Below, in pieces: positions 33,017 through 41,043 of a DNA stretch of 64,000 nt (the stretch's first letter is position 1; every line of letters begins with the position of its first letter). A program made the translations under genes and the position numbers. A model generated the notes under the pieces. That model did not search any database, was not told the DNA's origin, and saw only the letters and a list, made by a program, of their open reading frames with translations. The DNA comes from Mesorhizobium sp. B2-7-2 (GTDB lineage: Bacteria; Pseudomonadota; Alphaproteobacteria; Rhizobiales; Rhizobiaceae), in contig NZ_VFTZ01000015.1 of assembly GCF_006440775.1 (NCBI RefSeq), positions 1-64,000 of the forward strand, in the 5' to 3' direction.

Positions 33017-33811
33017 TCAGCTCGATATGCCTGCCACGAGCTGGCCATAAGCGGTTTTTGCGACATCCGACAGCCGCTCCGGCGGCAACGAGCCGACGAC
33101 GGCGCAAGCATAGCCTTTATCCAGCCAGTAGACCGCCTCCGGTCCGCCCCCCTCGGCAGTATAGGTGCCCTTGGACGTCGCCGACGATTCGGCGGTGACG
33201 AAGAGCGAGATGCGCTCGCCCTTGGCGTCCTCGTAGAGCAGCATCGCCGCCTTGCCCTGGCCGCCGGCCGGCAGCAGCCGGCCACCGACCAGTTGAAAGC
33301 CCTCGGCCGCCAGGTCGGGCGCAACCAGCTTCAGCCCGACTCGGTTCGACAGCCAGGCCTGGAGATGGTCCTTGTCGCTTGCCGGGACCTCGACGGCATG
33401 GCGCTTCTCGGCGGCGTAGAGGACATGGGCGGCGATCGCCTGCTCGGCGAGCTGGTCGTCGCCGTCGTCACCGCGGCTGACGCTGTCGATGCCGGCGACA
33501 TAGCCGCCGAGGCCGCCCACGGCGAACACAACGGCGGCCGCGGCCGAGAGCCACCAGCGCGAACGCCAGGTCGATGCCTTTGCAGGCGCCTGGCCGAGCA
33601 ATGCCTGCCGCAGCCTCGCCGGGACCGGCTCGTCCATCACGCCGGCCAGGGCGGCGCGCATGGCGGCGCGGTCGGCGATGTAGCGCGCGGACTTTGCCTT
33701 CATCTCGGGATTGGCTTCGAGCCAGGCGTCATAAGCCATGCGCTCCTCGCCCGGCAGCTCGCCGTCGAGGGCCATATGGATATCGCGTTCGGAGAAATCG
33801 CGGCGGGTCAT
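33017..33811 (-). CDS. Anti-sigma factor (membrane)
   Basis: A 264-residue protein with a cytoplasmic N-terminal part (RDIHMALDGELPGEERMAYDAWLEANP) resembling anti-sigma factors without the zinc HxxxCxxC motif. One membrane helix (about residues 86-106) and a periplasmic domain follow. It overlaps the sigma gene by ATGA at 33808-33811, a standard arrangement for an ECF sigma factor and its inhibitor. It should hold the sigma factor inactive until an envelope signal is sensed. Confidence 0.87.
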   Translation of the reverse strand: MTRRDFSERDIHMALDGELPGEERMAYDAWLEANPEMKAKSARYIADRAAMRAALAGVMDEPVPARLRQALLGQAPAKASTWRSRWWLSAAAAVVFAVGGLGGYVAGIDSVSRGDDGDDQLAEQAIAAHVLYAAEKRHAVEVPASDKDHLQAWLSNRVGLKLVAPDLAAEGFQLVGGRLLPAGGQGKAAMLLYEDAKGERISLFVTAESSATSKGTYTAEGGGPEAVYWLDKGYACAVVGSLPPERLSDVAKTAYGQLVAGISS

Positions 33812-34326
33812 TTCTCAACAATCCTTATCGAGCGGCGGCGCGATGTGTCGTCGAGCAATCCTCGCAATTCCTCGCGGCCGCGCGCGATGCGCGACATCAG
33901 CGTGCCGGCCGGCACGCCAAGGATGTTGGCGGCCTCGGCATAGGAAAAACCCTCGATGGCGACCATCACCAAGGCCGCGCGGCGATCGGGGCTGATCGCC
34001 TGCAAGGCATCCATTATCTCGCGCGAGGCGATGGTCTCGACCTGATCGGCGGGTGCGGCTTGGGCTTCACCGGCTTCGAGAGGCAATATCGCCGCCTCGC
34101 CGCGCCGGTTGACCTTGCGCATCTGGTCGATGAACAAGTGATGCATGATCGTAAACAGCCACCTCCGGGGGCTTTCTCCCGTCTGCCAGTTGTCGAGCCG
34201 CACAAGCGCCCGCTCCAGGCAATCCTGGACGAGGTCGTCGGCGGAATCGCGGTCGCGCAGCAGCGAGCGCGCGTAGCGCCGCAACCGCGGTATCTCGCTT
34301 AGGATCGCTGCCTTCTTGTCGTCCAT
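33808..34326 (-). CDS. ECF family RNA polymerase sigma factor
   Basis: A 172-residue sigma factor from the ATG at 34326. Region 2 is visible as LRRYARSLLRDRDSADDLVQD with WLFTIMHHLFIDQMRK; region 4 as VAIEGFSYAEAANILGVPAG with a following recognition helix. The length is typical for ECF factors. The overlapping anti-sigma gene downstream suggests co-translation. An AACCGC-T-GCGGTT palindrome at 34409-34421 may be part of its promoter region. The target regulon is unknown. Confidence 0.9.
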   Translation of the reverse strand: MDDKKAAILSEIPRLRRYARSLLRDRDSADDLVQDCLERALVRLDNWQTGESPRRWLFTIMHHLFIDQMRKVNRRGEAAILPLEAGEAQAAPADQVETIASREIMDALQAISPDRRAALVMVAIEGFSYAEAANILGVPAGTLMSRIARGREELRGLLDDTSRRRSIRIVEK

Positions 34327-34487
34327 GACCGCTTGTTTCGAGGTCGCTTTCCATCCGGATAGAACGCGCCTTCGCGGCGCGGTGCAAGCAGTCAGCGCGA
34401 AGCGGCCCAACCGCTGCGGTTACCCAAGCAAGAGCATAACGATGGCAGAGGCCAATTTATTCCCGCAGCAACCGACCCAGGAATTGA

Positions 34488-34530
34488 TTGTCTTAGTTAC
34501 GTAAAATACCTATAATAGATGAATTACGTA
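34488..34530 (+). promoter_or_regulatory. Promoter with flanking TTACGTA operator repeats
   Basis: A -35 TTGTCT at 34488-34493, a 17-bp spacer and a perfect -10 TATAAT at 34511-34516. Two copies of TTACGTA (34497-34503 and 34524-34530) flank the -10 box. This is a classic layout for autorepression by the antitoxin encoded immediately downstream. Confidence 0.75.
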
Positions 34531-34541
34531 TGAGGCCTGCG

Positions 34542-34793
34542 ATGAAGCAATTCACCTTCTCAGACATGAACCGCGCTTCGGGGGAGATACTCGAAACGGC
34601 AATGATCGAGCCCGTAGCGCTCACGAAACGCGGCAAGGAGAAACTTGTCATCCTTTCAGCCAGTCAATACCGCAAGCTCGTCAGCATGCCCCATGCGGCC
34701 GCTTACACGCTCGAGGGTGCACCGAACGACGTCCATAATGAACTGATGTCCGGGCTCGAAGCGATCATAGCCGGTGAAGAGCCTGATGCTTAA
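34542..34793 (+). CDS. Phd/YefM-like antitoxin
   Basis: An 83-residue protein from the ATG at 34542 (GAGG site upstream). The N-terminus (MKQFTFSDMNRASGEILETA, then PVALTKRGKEKLVILSASQYRKL) follows the Phd/YefM DNA-binding fold. The C-terminal part should bind the toxin. It overlaps the toxin gene by 8 bp. The TTACGTA repeats around its promoter are the likely operator. Confidence 0.83.
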   Translation: MKQFTFSDMNRASGEILETAMIEPVALTKRGKEKLVILSASQYRKLVSMPHAAAYTLEGAPNDVHNELMSGLEAIIAGEEPDA

Positions 34794-35181
34794 GCCGGGC
34801 GACCTGCTCCGATATTATTATCTTTGGGCGCGGCAGGCGAAGGCCGGCGAGGAATCCGGCCGAAAAGCGCGCCCTGTCTGCATCGTGGTCAGAACCCCGG
34901 CTACACCTGCCGCGCTGTTCCTGTTTCCGCTCACCTCGCAAAAGCCGGACCCGTCCCGACTATACATCGCAATCAGTGAGATCGAGTGCCGCAGAGGCGG
35001 GCTCGACTTTCCCTCATGGCTAATCGTCGACGAATACAACCGCGCACAGGTCGATGAGGCGTATGATCTCGTCTCCACCAAGCCAATCGGCGCTTTCAGT
35101 CCGGCATTTGTCCGCAAGATTGCCAGCATCATCAAGCAAGCAGCAGAACAACACCGCCTGCAAGGCACTGTTCGCAGGTAA
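34786..35181 (+). CDS. PemK/MazF-like toxin
   Basis: A 131-residue protein from the ATG at 34786 (a GTG at 34774 is an alternative). GDLLRYYYLWARQAKAGEESGRKARPVCIVV near the start resembles the GDV-x-W...GxxKxRPxxVV core of PemK/MazF ribonucleases, with a long insertion. The family cleaves mRNA at short sequences. The antitoxin gene immediately upstream and the overlap support a type II toxin. The assignment is at family level; activity is not proven. Confidence 0.75.
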   Translation: MLKPGDLLRYYYLWARQAKAGEESGRKARPVCIVVRTPATPAALFLFPLTSQKPDPSRLYIAISEIECRRGGLDFPSWLIVDEYNRAQVDEAYDLVSTKPIGAFSPAFVRKIASIIKQAAEQHRLQGTVRR

Positions 35182-35218
35182 CAGCGACGCGCCAGCTATC
35201 CGATTGTCGAAGCTAAGA

Positions 35219-35632
35219 TCATGCCAAATCCGTCAGCAGGAAATCATTGCCTTTGTAGAGCAGCGGAATATCAAGCGCCTTGGCGCAGGCATAGGCAAAG
35301 CAGTCGCCCAAATTCAGATCGGCTTGATGGCCGACGGCCTTCCCATAGCGAGCGCTGGCCTCGATGGCGCGCGAACCGATCTCCTCGCCGATCGGCACAT
35401 TTTCTCCGCTAATTTCCAAAATCAGCTGGTCTACCAGATCGCGAGCCTTCAGGAGAGCTTCAGCGGTCGGCTTGCGGGAACCCGCGCCGGCTCTCGCCAG
35501 AGCCTGTGTCGCCTCAAAGCGGACCATCGCGGAGACGTAGAAGTCGACAGTTCCGGAGAGCTGTTTGAACAATTCTTCCCAGCCTGGTTCCTGGTTGAGG
35601 ATGGCGACGATCACCGAAGCGTCGACAAACAT
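35219..35632 (-). CDS. PIN domain ribonuclease toxin (VapC-like)
   Basis: A 137-residue PIN domain protein with the acidic active-site set D4 (MFVDASVIV), E40, D110 (LGDCFAYA) and D130 (KGNDFLLTD). VapC toxins cleave tRNA or rRNA. The ATG at 35632 shares one base with the antitoxin stop, giving translational coupling. It converges on the PemK-like gene 37 bp away. Confidence 0.9.
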   Translation of the reverse strand: MFVDASVIVAILNQEPGWEELFKQLSGTVDFYVSAMVRFEATQALARAGAGSRKPTAEALLKARDLVDQLILEISGENVPIGEEIGSRAIEASARYGKAVGHQADLNLGDCFAYACAKALDIPLLYKGNDFLLTDLA

Positions 35633-35874
35633 CAATCTTCCCACATCTCATCGGTGAATTTCTTCATGTCGAAATCGGGATTGGGCAGACCGATCTTCTT
35701 CGCCTCCGCCTGAAGCCTGACGATCCGATCGCGCAGCGGCACCTTTGCGCGATGGCGTTCCAGTTCGTGCAAAAGCGCGGTCCGCACGGCCTCGGTCTTG
35801 CTGGTCGCTTTGGTCTCGCGCTGCAATTTTGCGGCCAGCGCATCGACCTCGTCGTCGCGAATGTAGAGCGGCAT
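35632..35874 (-). CDS. VapB-like antitoxin (Rv0623-type)
   Basis: An 80-residue protein beginning MPLYIRDDEVDALAAKLQRE, followed by KTEAVRTALLHELER. It is an antitoxin of the Rv0623-like group, with an N-terminal ribbon-helix-helix-type DNA-binding part and a C-terminal toxin-binding tail. AGGAG lies six bases before the ATG. A perfect inverted repeat upstream is its probable operator. Confidence 0.9.
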   Translation of the reverse strand: MPLYIRDDEVDALAAKLQRETKATSKTEAVRTALLHELERHRAKVPLRDRIVRLQAEAKKIGLPNPDFDMKKFTDEMWED

Positions 35875-35886
35875 GAATATCTCCTA

Positions 35887-35920
35887 TTGGATATTCATAT
35901 ATTCCATTTTGAATATCCAA
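35887..35920 (-). promoter_or_regulatory. VapBC operator (perfect inverted repeat)
   Basis: TTGGATATTC (35887-35896) and GAATATCCAA (35911-35920) form a perfect 10-bp inverted repeat with a 14-bp A/T-rich spacer that contains a further ATATTC. It ends 12 bp before the VapB start codon, the usual place for antitoxin autorepression. Confidence 0.75.
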
Positions 35921-35933
35921 ACAAGTCGACGCA

Positions 35934-38705
35934 CTACGCTTCCCTCGCCGCCCTTGTCAGCAGCCGTTGATAGAACAGCCCTATGCCGATCAGCACGGCA
36001 CCGAGACCGATGAAGGACAGCGCACGCAGCACGCCTTCGAGCTCCGACATGTCGAAGAGAAAGACTTTCAGCACCGCGACCGCGATCAGCGCCGCCGACG
36101 CGATGCGCAGCACCTGCGATTTCAGCCAGACGCCGGCGGTGAGCAGCGCAACGCCGATGACCAGCCAGAGCGCCGAATAAGTGTAGGTCTCGAGCTGGCC
36201 CAGCCCGCTCCACAGGGCGATGAACTCGCCCTTGAACAGGCGGCGCACCGAGAGCGTGGCATAGGCGAAGGCAAGCAGCGCGGCGATCAGCGCCAGCATC
36301 GCCGCATACCATCGCGGGCGCTTGTCGCGGACATAGAGCGCCAGCGCGCCGGCGGCGACCGCCGGCAGCAGATAGGCGAGAAACAAAAGGTTGAAGACGG
36401 GAACCGTGCCGGTCGACTCGTCCGTCAGCAGCGGGTTCAGCACCACGAAATGCTGGACGGCGATCAGGCCAGCCGAAACCACGCCGGCGGCCATCGAGCC
36501 ATAGCGCAGGACCGAGCTCGGCGAACGCATGTCGATGGCGACCAGTATGGCGCCGGCGCCGAGCGCGATTAGCGTGTAGATCGCCTGTTCGGCAAGAGTG
36601 ACCGTGCCGGTGTCGATGACGCCGCCATGCATGGCATGGCGCACGAGCATGGCAATGGCGAGCAGCGCGAACAGCGCCGACGCCGCCTCCATGGCAAGGC
36701 GCGGCCGGCCATTGGTGGTGCGGGCGAGTTGCCAGGCGGCGAAACCGAAGGCCAAAGCAGGCACGCCATAGCCCGGCAGCAGCCAGTTCAAGATCGGCGT
36801 CCTGGCGAGAGACGCCGCGCCGACGATGGTCGGATCGAAGGCGACGCGGCCGAGCACGGCGATCGCCGCGCCCACCGCGATCCAGCCCAGCACGGGGTAG
36901 GTGCGCCAGCGCGTTGCCAGCGCCGGGACGACAGCGGCGGCGCCGAGCAGCAGGGTCGTCCAGCCGGAGCCGAAGGCCATGTGCAGCATCAGCAGGCCGG
37001 CGACGCCGGCGCCGCCGAGCGCGAATGACACGGCCGGGCCGCCGGCCAGCGGCGGCTCCTCGGCGCGTGCGATCCATTCGCTGCCGGCGGCGAAGGCGAG
37101 CGCCAGCAACAGGGCCGGCAGCGCATAGCCGAGGTCGCGGTCGATATCGCCGAAGGTCAGCCACAGCGCCAGAAGCACCACCAGCGGCGCAATGACGCCC
37201 CAGGCCGCCCAGCAGGCTGCGCGCAAGGGAGCGGCAGCGGCGAAGCGGCGTGCCGCCCAGAAACCGGCGGCGAGGAAGATCATACCGAGCGCGACGCCGA
37301 TGCGGAACGTCAGCGCGTCGGACGACGCCAAAGGCTGAGCGTCGAGCCCGACATCGAGCGCATCCGCCCCGATCGTGGCGGGCGGAATGATGCCGAGATA
37401 GATTAGCACGGTCGCGATGCCGGCGGCAAAGACCAGCGGAAGCGCGGGCGGCCGATAGAGCGCCGCAGCGACCAGCGCGGCCAACAGGATCGCCCCGTGC
37501 AAGGCATCGCCGGCGCTAGCAAAGGCCGGATCGACGGACAGGGCCAGCGCGCTCAGGGCGATGAAGAAGCCGGGCACGATCGAAGGCCAGTCGAAGCCGC
37601 GCACCGTATCGTCGCGGCCAGTAACCAAGAAAAGGCCGAGCCAGACGAAAGCCAGCACGGCCAGCGTCGCCAGGCTGATGAACAGGACGGCGGCGAGGTT
37701 CACCTCCGGCGCGTCGACCATATAGAGAATGGTCCAGATGCCGGTGCCGGCAAAGGCCGCAGCCACCAGCGCCTTCCAGTCGCGAATGCGGGCGATTGCC
37801 GCCGTGGCGGCAAGCACGATCGCGAGATAGACGAACAAGGCCCAGGGATTGGGTGCTTCCGAGGCGACCAGCGCCGGCGTGACCATGGCGCCGACGAGGC
37901 CGATGCCGGCCAACGCCAGGCCATGCAGGAGCGAAGCGCCAATGGTCGCGACGCCGATGACGCCAAGCAGCGCGAAGGCCGTCGCCGGACCGATGAAGCC
38001 ATAGATGCCGTGCGCCGCATAGACCGTGCCGAACAGGATGAAGGCGCCCGCCCCGGTCAGAATCGCGGGAATGTAGGCGCCGGCGGCGCCCTGCACCGGC
38101 ACCCTGAAGCCGGTGCGGCGGATGAATTCGGCGCCGGCAATCAGCACCAGGCCGAGGATGCCGGCCATGGCGAGGCGCACGCCGGGGCCGAAAATGCCGG
38201 CCTCGATGGTGTAGCGGATCAGGAACAGGCCGCCCAGCGCCAGCGCGATGCCGCCGACCCAGACTGCCCAGCGCGTGCCCAGCGCTGTTTCGACATCGGT
38301 TTGGCGCGCCGCCTTGGGGGCCGCGGGAGATCCGGCTGCGGGCGTTTCGACCACGGAAGCAGCGTGCGCCGGCTCGGCCGTCCCGGCGGATTGCGCGGGG
38401 ACCGTCCTGCCCTTCGTCCAGGGTCCGGCCACGGCCTCGCTTTCGGCATTCTCGGGCGTCGCGGCGATCTCCTCGGCCACGGTCGCGCCATCCGCCAACG
38501 GCGCGGCAGGCGCTGCCTTGGCCTCCTCAGGAAGACCTTCCTGCGCCGCGTCCGCCGGCTTGGGCGCCGATAGCGAAGCGCCCGACTGCACCAGCCCGCG
38601 CAGCACAGCCAATTCGCGCTCGACCAGCGCAATGCGGTTCTGCTGTCGTGACACGATGACGAAAAGAGCTATGACGGCGGCAATGGCGATCAGGCTGAAA
38701 AACAT
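35934..38705 (-). CDS. Large DUF2339 polytopic membrane protein
   Basis: A 923-residue inner-membrane protein from the ATG at 38705. An N-terminal helix (FFSLIAIAAVIALFVIV) is followed by a short coiled segment and a Pro/Ala-rich cytoplasmic linker (about 40-130). From about residue 140, more than twenty hydrophobic helices follow to the end. The WAVWVGGIALALGGLFLIRYTIE segment is typical of DUF2339. The function of this family is unknown. It stands alone on the minus strand between VapBC and a divergent NUDIX gene. Confidence 0.88.
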   Translation of the reverse strand: MFFSLIAIAAVIALFVIVSRQQNRIALVERELAVLRGLVQSGASLSAPKPADAAQEGLPEEAKAAPAAPLADGATVAEEIAATPENAESEAVAGPWTKGRTVPAQSAGTAEPAHAASVVETPAAGSPAAPKAARQTDVETALGTRWAVWVGGIALALGGLFLIRYTIEAGIFGPGVRLAMAGILGLVLIAGAEFIRRTGFRVPVQGAAGAYIPAILTGAGAFILFGTVYAAHGIYGFIGPATAFALLGVIGVATIGASLLHGLALAGIGLVGAMVTPALVASEAPNPWALFVYLAIVLAATAAIARIRDWKALVAAAFAGTGIWTILYMVDAPEVNLAAVLFISLATLAVLAFVWLGLFLVTGRDDTVRGFDWPSIVPGFFIALSALALSVDPAFASAGDALHGAILLAALVAAALYRPPALPLVFAAGIATVLIYLGIIPPATIGADALDVGLDAQPLASSDALTFRIGVALGMIFLAAGFWAARRFAAAAPLRAACWAAWGVIAPLVVLLALWLTFGDIDRDLGYALPALLLALAFAAGSEWIARAEEPPLAGGPAVSFALGGAGVAGLLMLHMAFGSGWTTLLLGAAAVVPALATRWRTYPVLGWIAVGAAIAVLGRVAFDPTIVGAASLARTPILNWLLPGYGVPALAFGFAAWQLARTTNGRPRLAMEAASALFALLAIAMLVRHAMHGGVIDTGTVTLAEQAIYTLIALGAGAILVAIDMRSPSSVLRYGSMAAGVVSAGLIAVQHFVVLNPLLTDESTGTVPVFNLLFLAYLLPAVAAGALALYVRDKRPRWYAAMLALIAALLAFAYATLSVRRLFKGEFIALWSGLGQLETYTYSALWLVIGVALLTAGVWLKSQVLRIASAALIAVAVLKVFLFDMSELEGVLRALSFIGLGAVLIGIGLFYQRLLTRAAREA

Positions 38706-38786
38706 GGCGGTTTCCCTCAAAACCAGGCCAGTCGTGGCCAAAGAATGCGGCAATGAGACGGCTGGTGCAAATCAGCGTCTTGCCGG

Positions 38787-38832
38787 CTAAAGGCGCCTCG
38801 CGCCGAAACGGAATCAGGCGACGCGCCTTTAG
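38787..38832. repeat. 10-bp inverted repeat in the DUF2339-NUDIX gap
   Basis: CTAAAGGCGC at 38787-38796 and GCGCCTTTAG at 38823-38832 are perfect reverse complements with a 26-bp spacer. It lies in the 349-bp divergent gap next to another palindromic repeat. Confidence 0.55.
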
Positions 38833-38843
38833 TCATTGTTTTG

Positions 38844-38892
38844 GTGCATGTCGTTCCCCCAAAACCGCTGCGCACCTTTAGGCGGCATGCAC
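38844..38892. repeat. 49-bp palindromic rhizobial repeat
   Basis: The ends are GTGCATG and CATGCAC; the interior contains CCCCAAAACCGCTGCGCA. The element at 55459-55507 shares the CCCAAAACCG core and the GGCGACATGCA end. Sequences of this form are scattered between genes in rhizobia. The remainder of the 38706-39054 gap shows no gene. Confidence 0.7.
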
Positions 38893-39054
38893 TGACAAGA
38901 TCGAGCATGTTTTGTGGCCGATTGCCAGCAACTTGCCGGTTTATCCAATGTCGGGTCGCCGAGGCGCCGGCATTGCCGGCGAGATTACGTGGCCTCTGCC
39001 GCGGAATACTCATGCTATTCTCGCGCGGGCGAAGAAAATGCCGCGAGGTGACGG

Positions 39055-39519
39055 ATGCCGCAAAAAAGCGCTGGCCTGCTGATCCACAGGCGCACCGCCG
39101 GTGTGTTCGAATTCCTGCTCGTCCACCCGGGCGGGCCGTTCTGGGCCAGAAAGGATGAAGGCGCGTGGACCATCCCGAAAGGACTGATCGGCGACAACGA
39201 GGATGATCTCGAGGCCGCCAAGCGGGAAGCCGAAGAAGAGCTCGGCGTCGCAGTCAACGGTGATTTCCGGCCGCTCGGCAGCTACAAGCAGCCCGGCGGC
39301 AAGATCGTCATCGCATGGAGCGTCGAAGCGGATATCGATACGGATGCCGTCAGGAGCAATATGTTCACGATGGAGTGGCCGCCAAAATCGGGGACCATGA
39401 AAGCGTTTCCTGAAGTCGACAAGGCCGGCTGGTTTTCGCTGCCCGAAGCCGGCGTCAAAATTCTCAAGGGCCAGCGCGCCATGCTCGACGATTTCCTGGA
39501 GCGACGCGGCGCCGAATAG
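39055..39519 (+). CDS. NUDIX hydrolase (Ap4A/MutT-like)
   Basis: A 154-residue NUDIX protein. The Nudix box begins in the PKGLIGDNED segment near residue 42 and continues through REAEEELGV. SAGLLIHRRTAGVFEFLLVHPGGPFW and WTIPKGLI are typical of the diadenosine polyphosphate hydrolase-like group, which handles stress nucleotides; this is family inference. It converges on recO with a 12-bp gap. Confidence 0.88.
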   Translation: MPQKSAGLLIHRRTAGVFEFLLVHPGGPFWARKDEGAWTIPKGLIGDNEDDLEAAKREAEEELGVAVNGDFRPLGSYKQPGGKIVIAWSVEADIDTDAVRSNMFTMEWPPKSGTMKAFPEVDKAGWFSLPEAGVKILKGQRAMLDDFLERRGAE

Positions 39520-39531
39520 GCGGCTGCCTCG

Positions 39532-40290
39532 CTATCCTGCCTCGCCCGCAATCGCCCTCACCGCCGCATGATGCCGGCGCAGGGCGGCGAGGAAGCCGGC
39601 GCGGGCGTCGGGCGGCTCGAGGCCACGAGGCTCGTAGACGTGACGGGTGAAGAAGAAGCCGCTCAGCCGGAACGCGTCCTCCAGGGCCGCCGCATCGGCG
39701 CGCAGGCCGGAGCCGCGCTGCAGGAAGGCCGGCAGCGCCAGCATCTTGTCGTGCCAGGGCGCGCCGGCCTCGCGCGACACGGCGCGCCCGGATTTCGGAG
39801 AGACATAGGCGAGATCCTGCCTGGTGCCGGTCGCCGCGCATTGGCTGAGATCGAGGCCGAAGCCTAGTTCATCGAGGATGAGCAGCTCGAAACGCGCTAC
39901 CAGCTCTCCCGCCGCGTCGGCATCATCGAGATGCGAGATCATCACGGCAAGCGCCTCATAAAGGCCGCCATGGGCGTCGCGCTCGGGCAGGAGCCTGAGA
40001 TGCGCGGCCATGGTCTGCAGGCCGTAGACGGCGACGGCGCTGTCCATCAGCCGCGCGGCGTTCATCTCGATCGCTTCGGCCTGGAAGATGCCGAGATGCT
40101 CGTCGAGCCGCGCCCGCCACAGAAGGTCGACGCGGTTGCCGGGCTGCAGCACCGGTTGCTGCTTGCGCGAGCGCCCGCCCCGCACCAGACCGAGATGGCG
40201 GCCATGGGCACGCGTCATCACCTCGAGGATGGCGCTGGTTTCGCCATGCTTGCGAGTGCCGAGAACGATTCCCTCGTCGCGCCATTCCAT
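39532..40290 (-). CDS. recO: DNA repair protein RecO
   Basis: A 252-residue protein with the N-terminal OB fold (MEWRDEGIVLGTRKHGETSAIL) and a helical C-terminal domain, matching RecO in length. RecO works with RecF and RecR to load RecA on gaps and to anneal single strands. The Cys residues of the zinc site found in some RecO proteins are not present in the usual pattern. It lies downstream of era in the same direction, though separated by an APH-like gene and a repeat. Confidence 0.92.
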   Translation of the reverse strand: MEWRDEGIVLGTRKHGETSAILEVMTRAHGRHLGLVRGGRSRKQQPVLQPGNRVDLLWRARLDEHLGIFQAEAIEMNAARLMDSAVAVYGLQTMAAHLRLLPERDAHGGLYEALAVMISHLDDADAAGELVARFELLILDELGFGLDLSQCAATGTRQDLAYVSPKSGRAVSREAGAPWHDKMLALPAFLQRGSGLRADAAALEDAFRLSGFFFTRHVYEPRGLEPPDARAGFLAALRRHHAAVRAIAGEAG

Positions 40291-40415
40291 GAGACGAGCT
40301 TTTCACCCGTTGAGCGGCGAAATCAAGTTGGATGCTGAACGTGGCTTCTCAGAAGAACCCTGCACAGACAGCTAATTCCGGCTAGTATGGAATGCATCTG
40401 ATCAAAGGAACGATC

Positions 40416-40601
40416 ATGCCCGGACCATCGAGCAACGATACCCATCGATACAGCGCCATACCGGGCGGCGTTATCACAGTGGCCGAAACGATCAGGGTGT
40501 CCGAGAGCGATTTCAGGCGAATCCTCGAACTGCTTGATCATAGCCCACGGCCCAACGCGAAATTGCGGGCCGCCATCGCGGCGCTACCCAGTCCAATTTG
40601 A
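40416..40601 (+). CDS. Orphan DUF1778-like antitoxin C-terminal remnant
   Basis: A 61-residue frame from the ATG at 40416 with AAAGGA upstream. Its second half (TIRVSESDFRRILELLDHS, PRPNAKLRAAIAALP) resembles the toxin-binding C-terminus of DUF1778/TacA-type antitoxins; the N-terminal ribbon-helix-helix is missing. No GNAT toxin follows; the next 440 bp are a repeat element. It may be a decayed antitoxin or a short standalone anti-toxin. Confidence 0.5.
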   Translation: MPGPSSNDTHRYSAIPGGVITVAETIRVSESDFRRILELLDHSPRPNAKLRAAIAALPSPI

Positions 40602-40626
40602 CGCGGTGACGATTGGGGCTAGTTCT

Positions 40627-41000
40627 CCGACACAGGGATTTTGAAAGGTTGCCGTTTGTCTTGGTGCAAGATTTTCCGTTCATTTCCGTGAAATCAGCGC
40701 AAACGCCGGGGATTGGTTGAAGCCGCCCCAACCTCGTCATTCTATGGCGGAGCAAGGAGCGAAGCGACGCGCGCAGACCATAGAATCCATGCCGCGACTT
40801 GGAAGCGCCGCCACGGTGCAGAATTGCTCCGTTGCACGCCTTGGCGAAGGTAACGGCATGGATTCCAGGGTCTTCGCGACGGAGCTTCGCTCCTGCTCCG
40901 CCCTGGAATGACGATCGCGATGGGCGTTTCGGCCAATCTCCAACGCATGCCACCTGCCAACGCAAACAGAGCCGACCGGTCAAAATCCCTGTGTAGTGCC
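40627..41000. repeat. About 370-bp repeat, copy 1
   Basis: This element fills most of the 40602-41043 gap. Its reverse complement matches 61699-62054 over nearly its full length, with a few small indels. It contains two internal imperfect palindromes: a TCATTCTATGGCGGAGCAAG / CCATAGAAT pair and an ATTCCAGGG / CCCTGGAAT pair. The open frames in it are not conserved between copies as proteins. No transposase is encoded. Confidence 0.9.
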
Positions 41001-41043
41001 TCTAGCGAGCCATGCCCCACATTTTTGCCAACGGCCTATAGCC

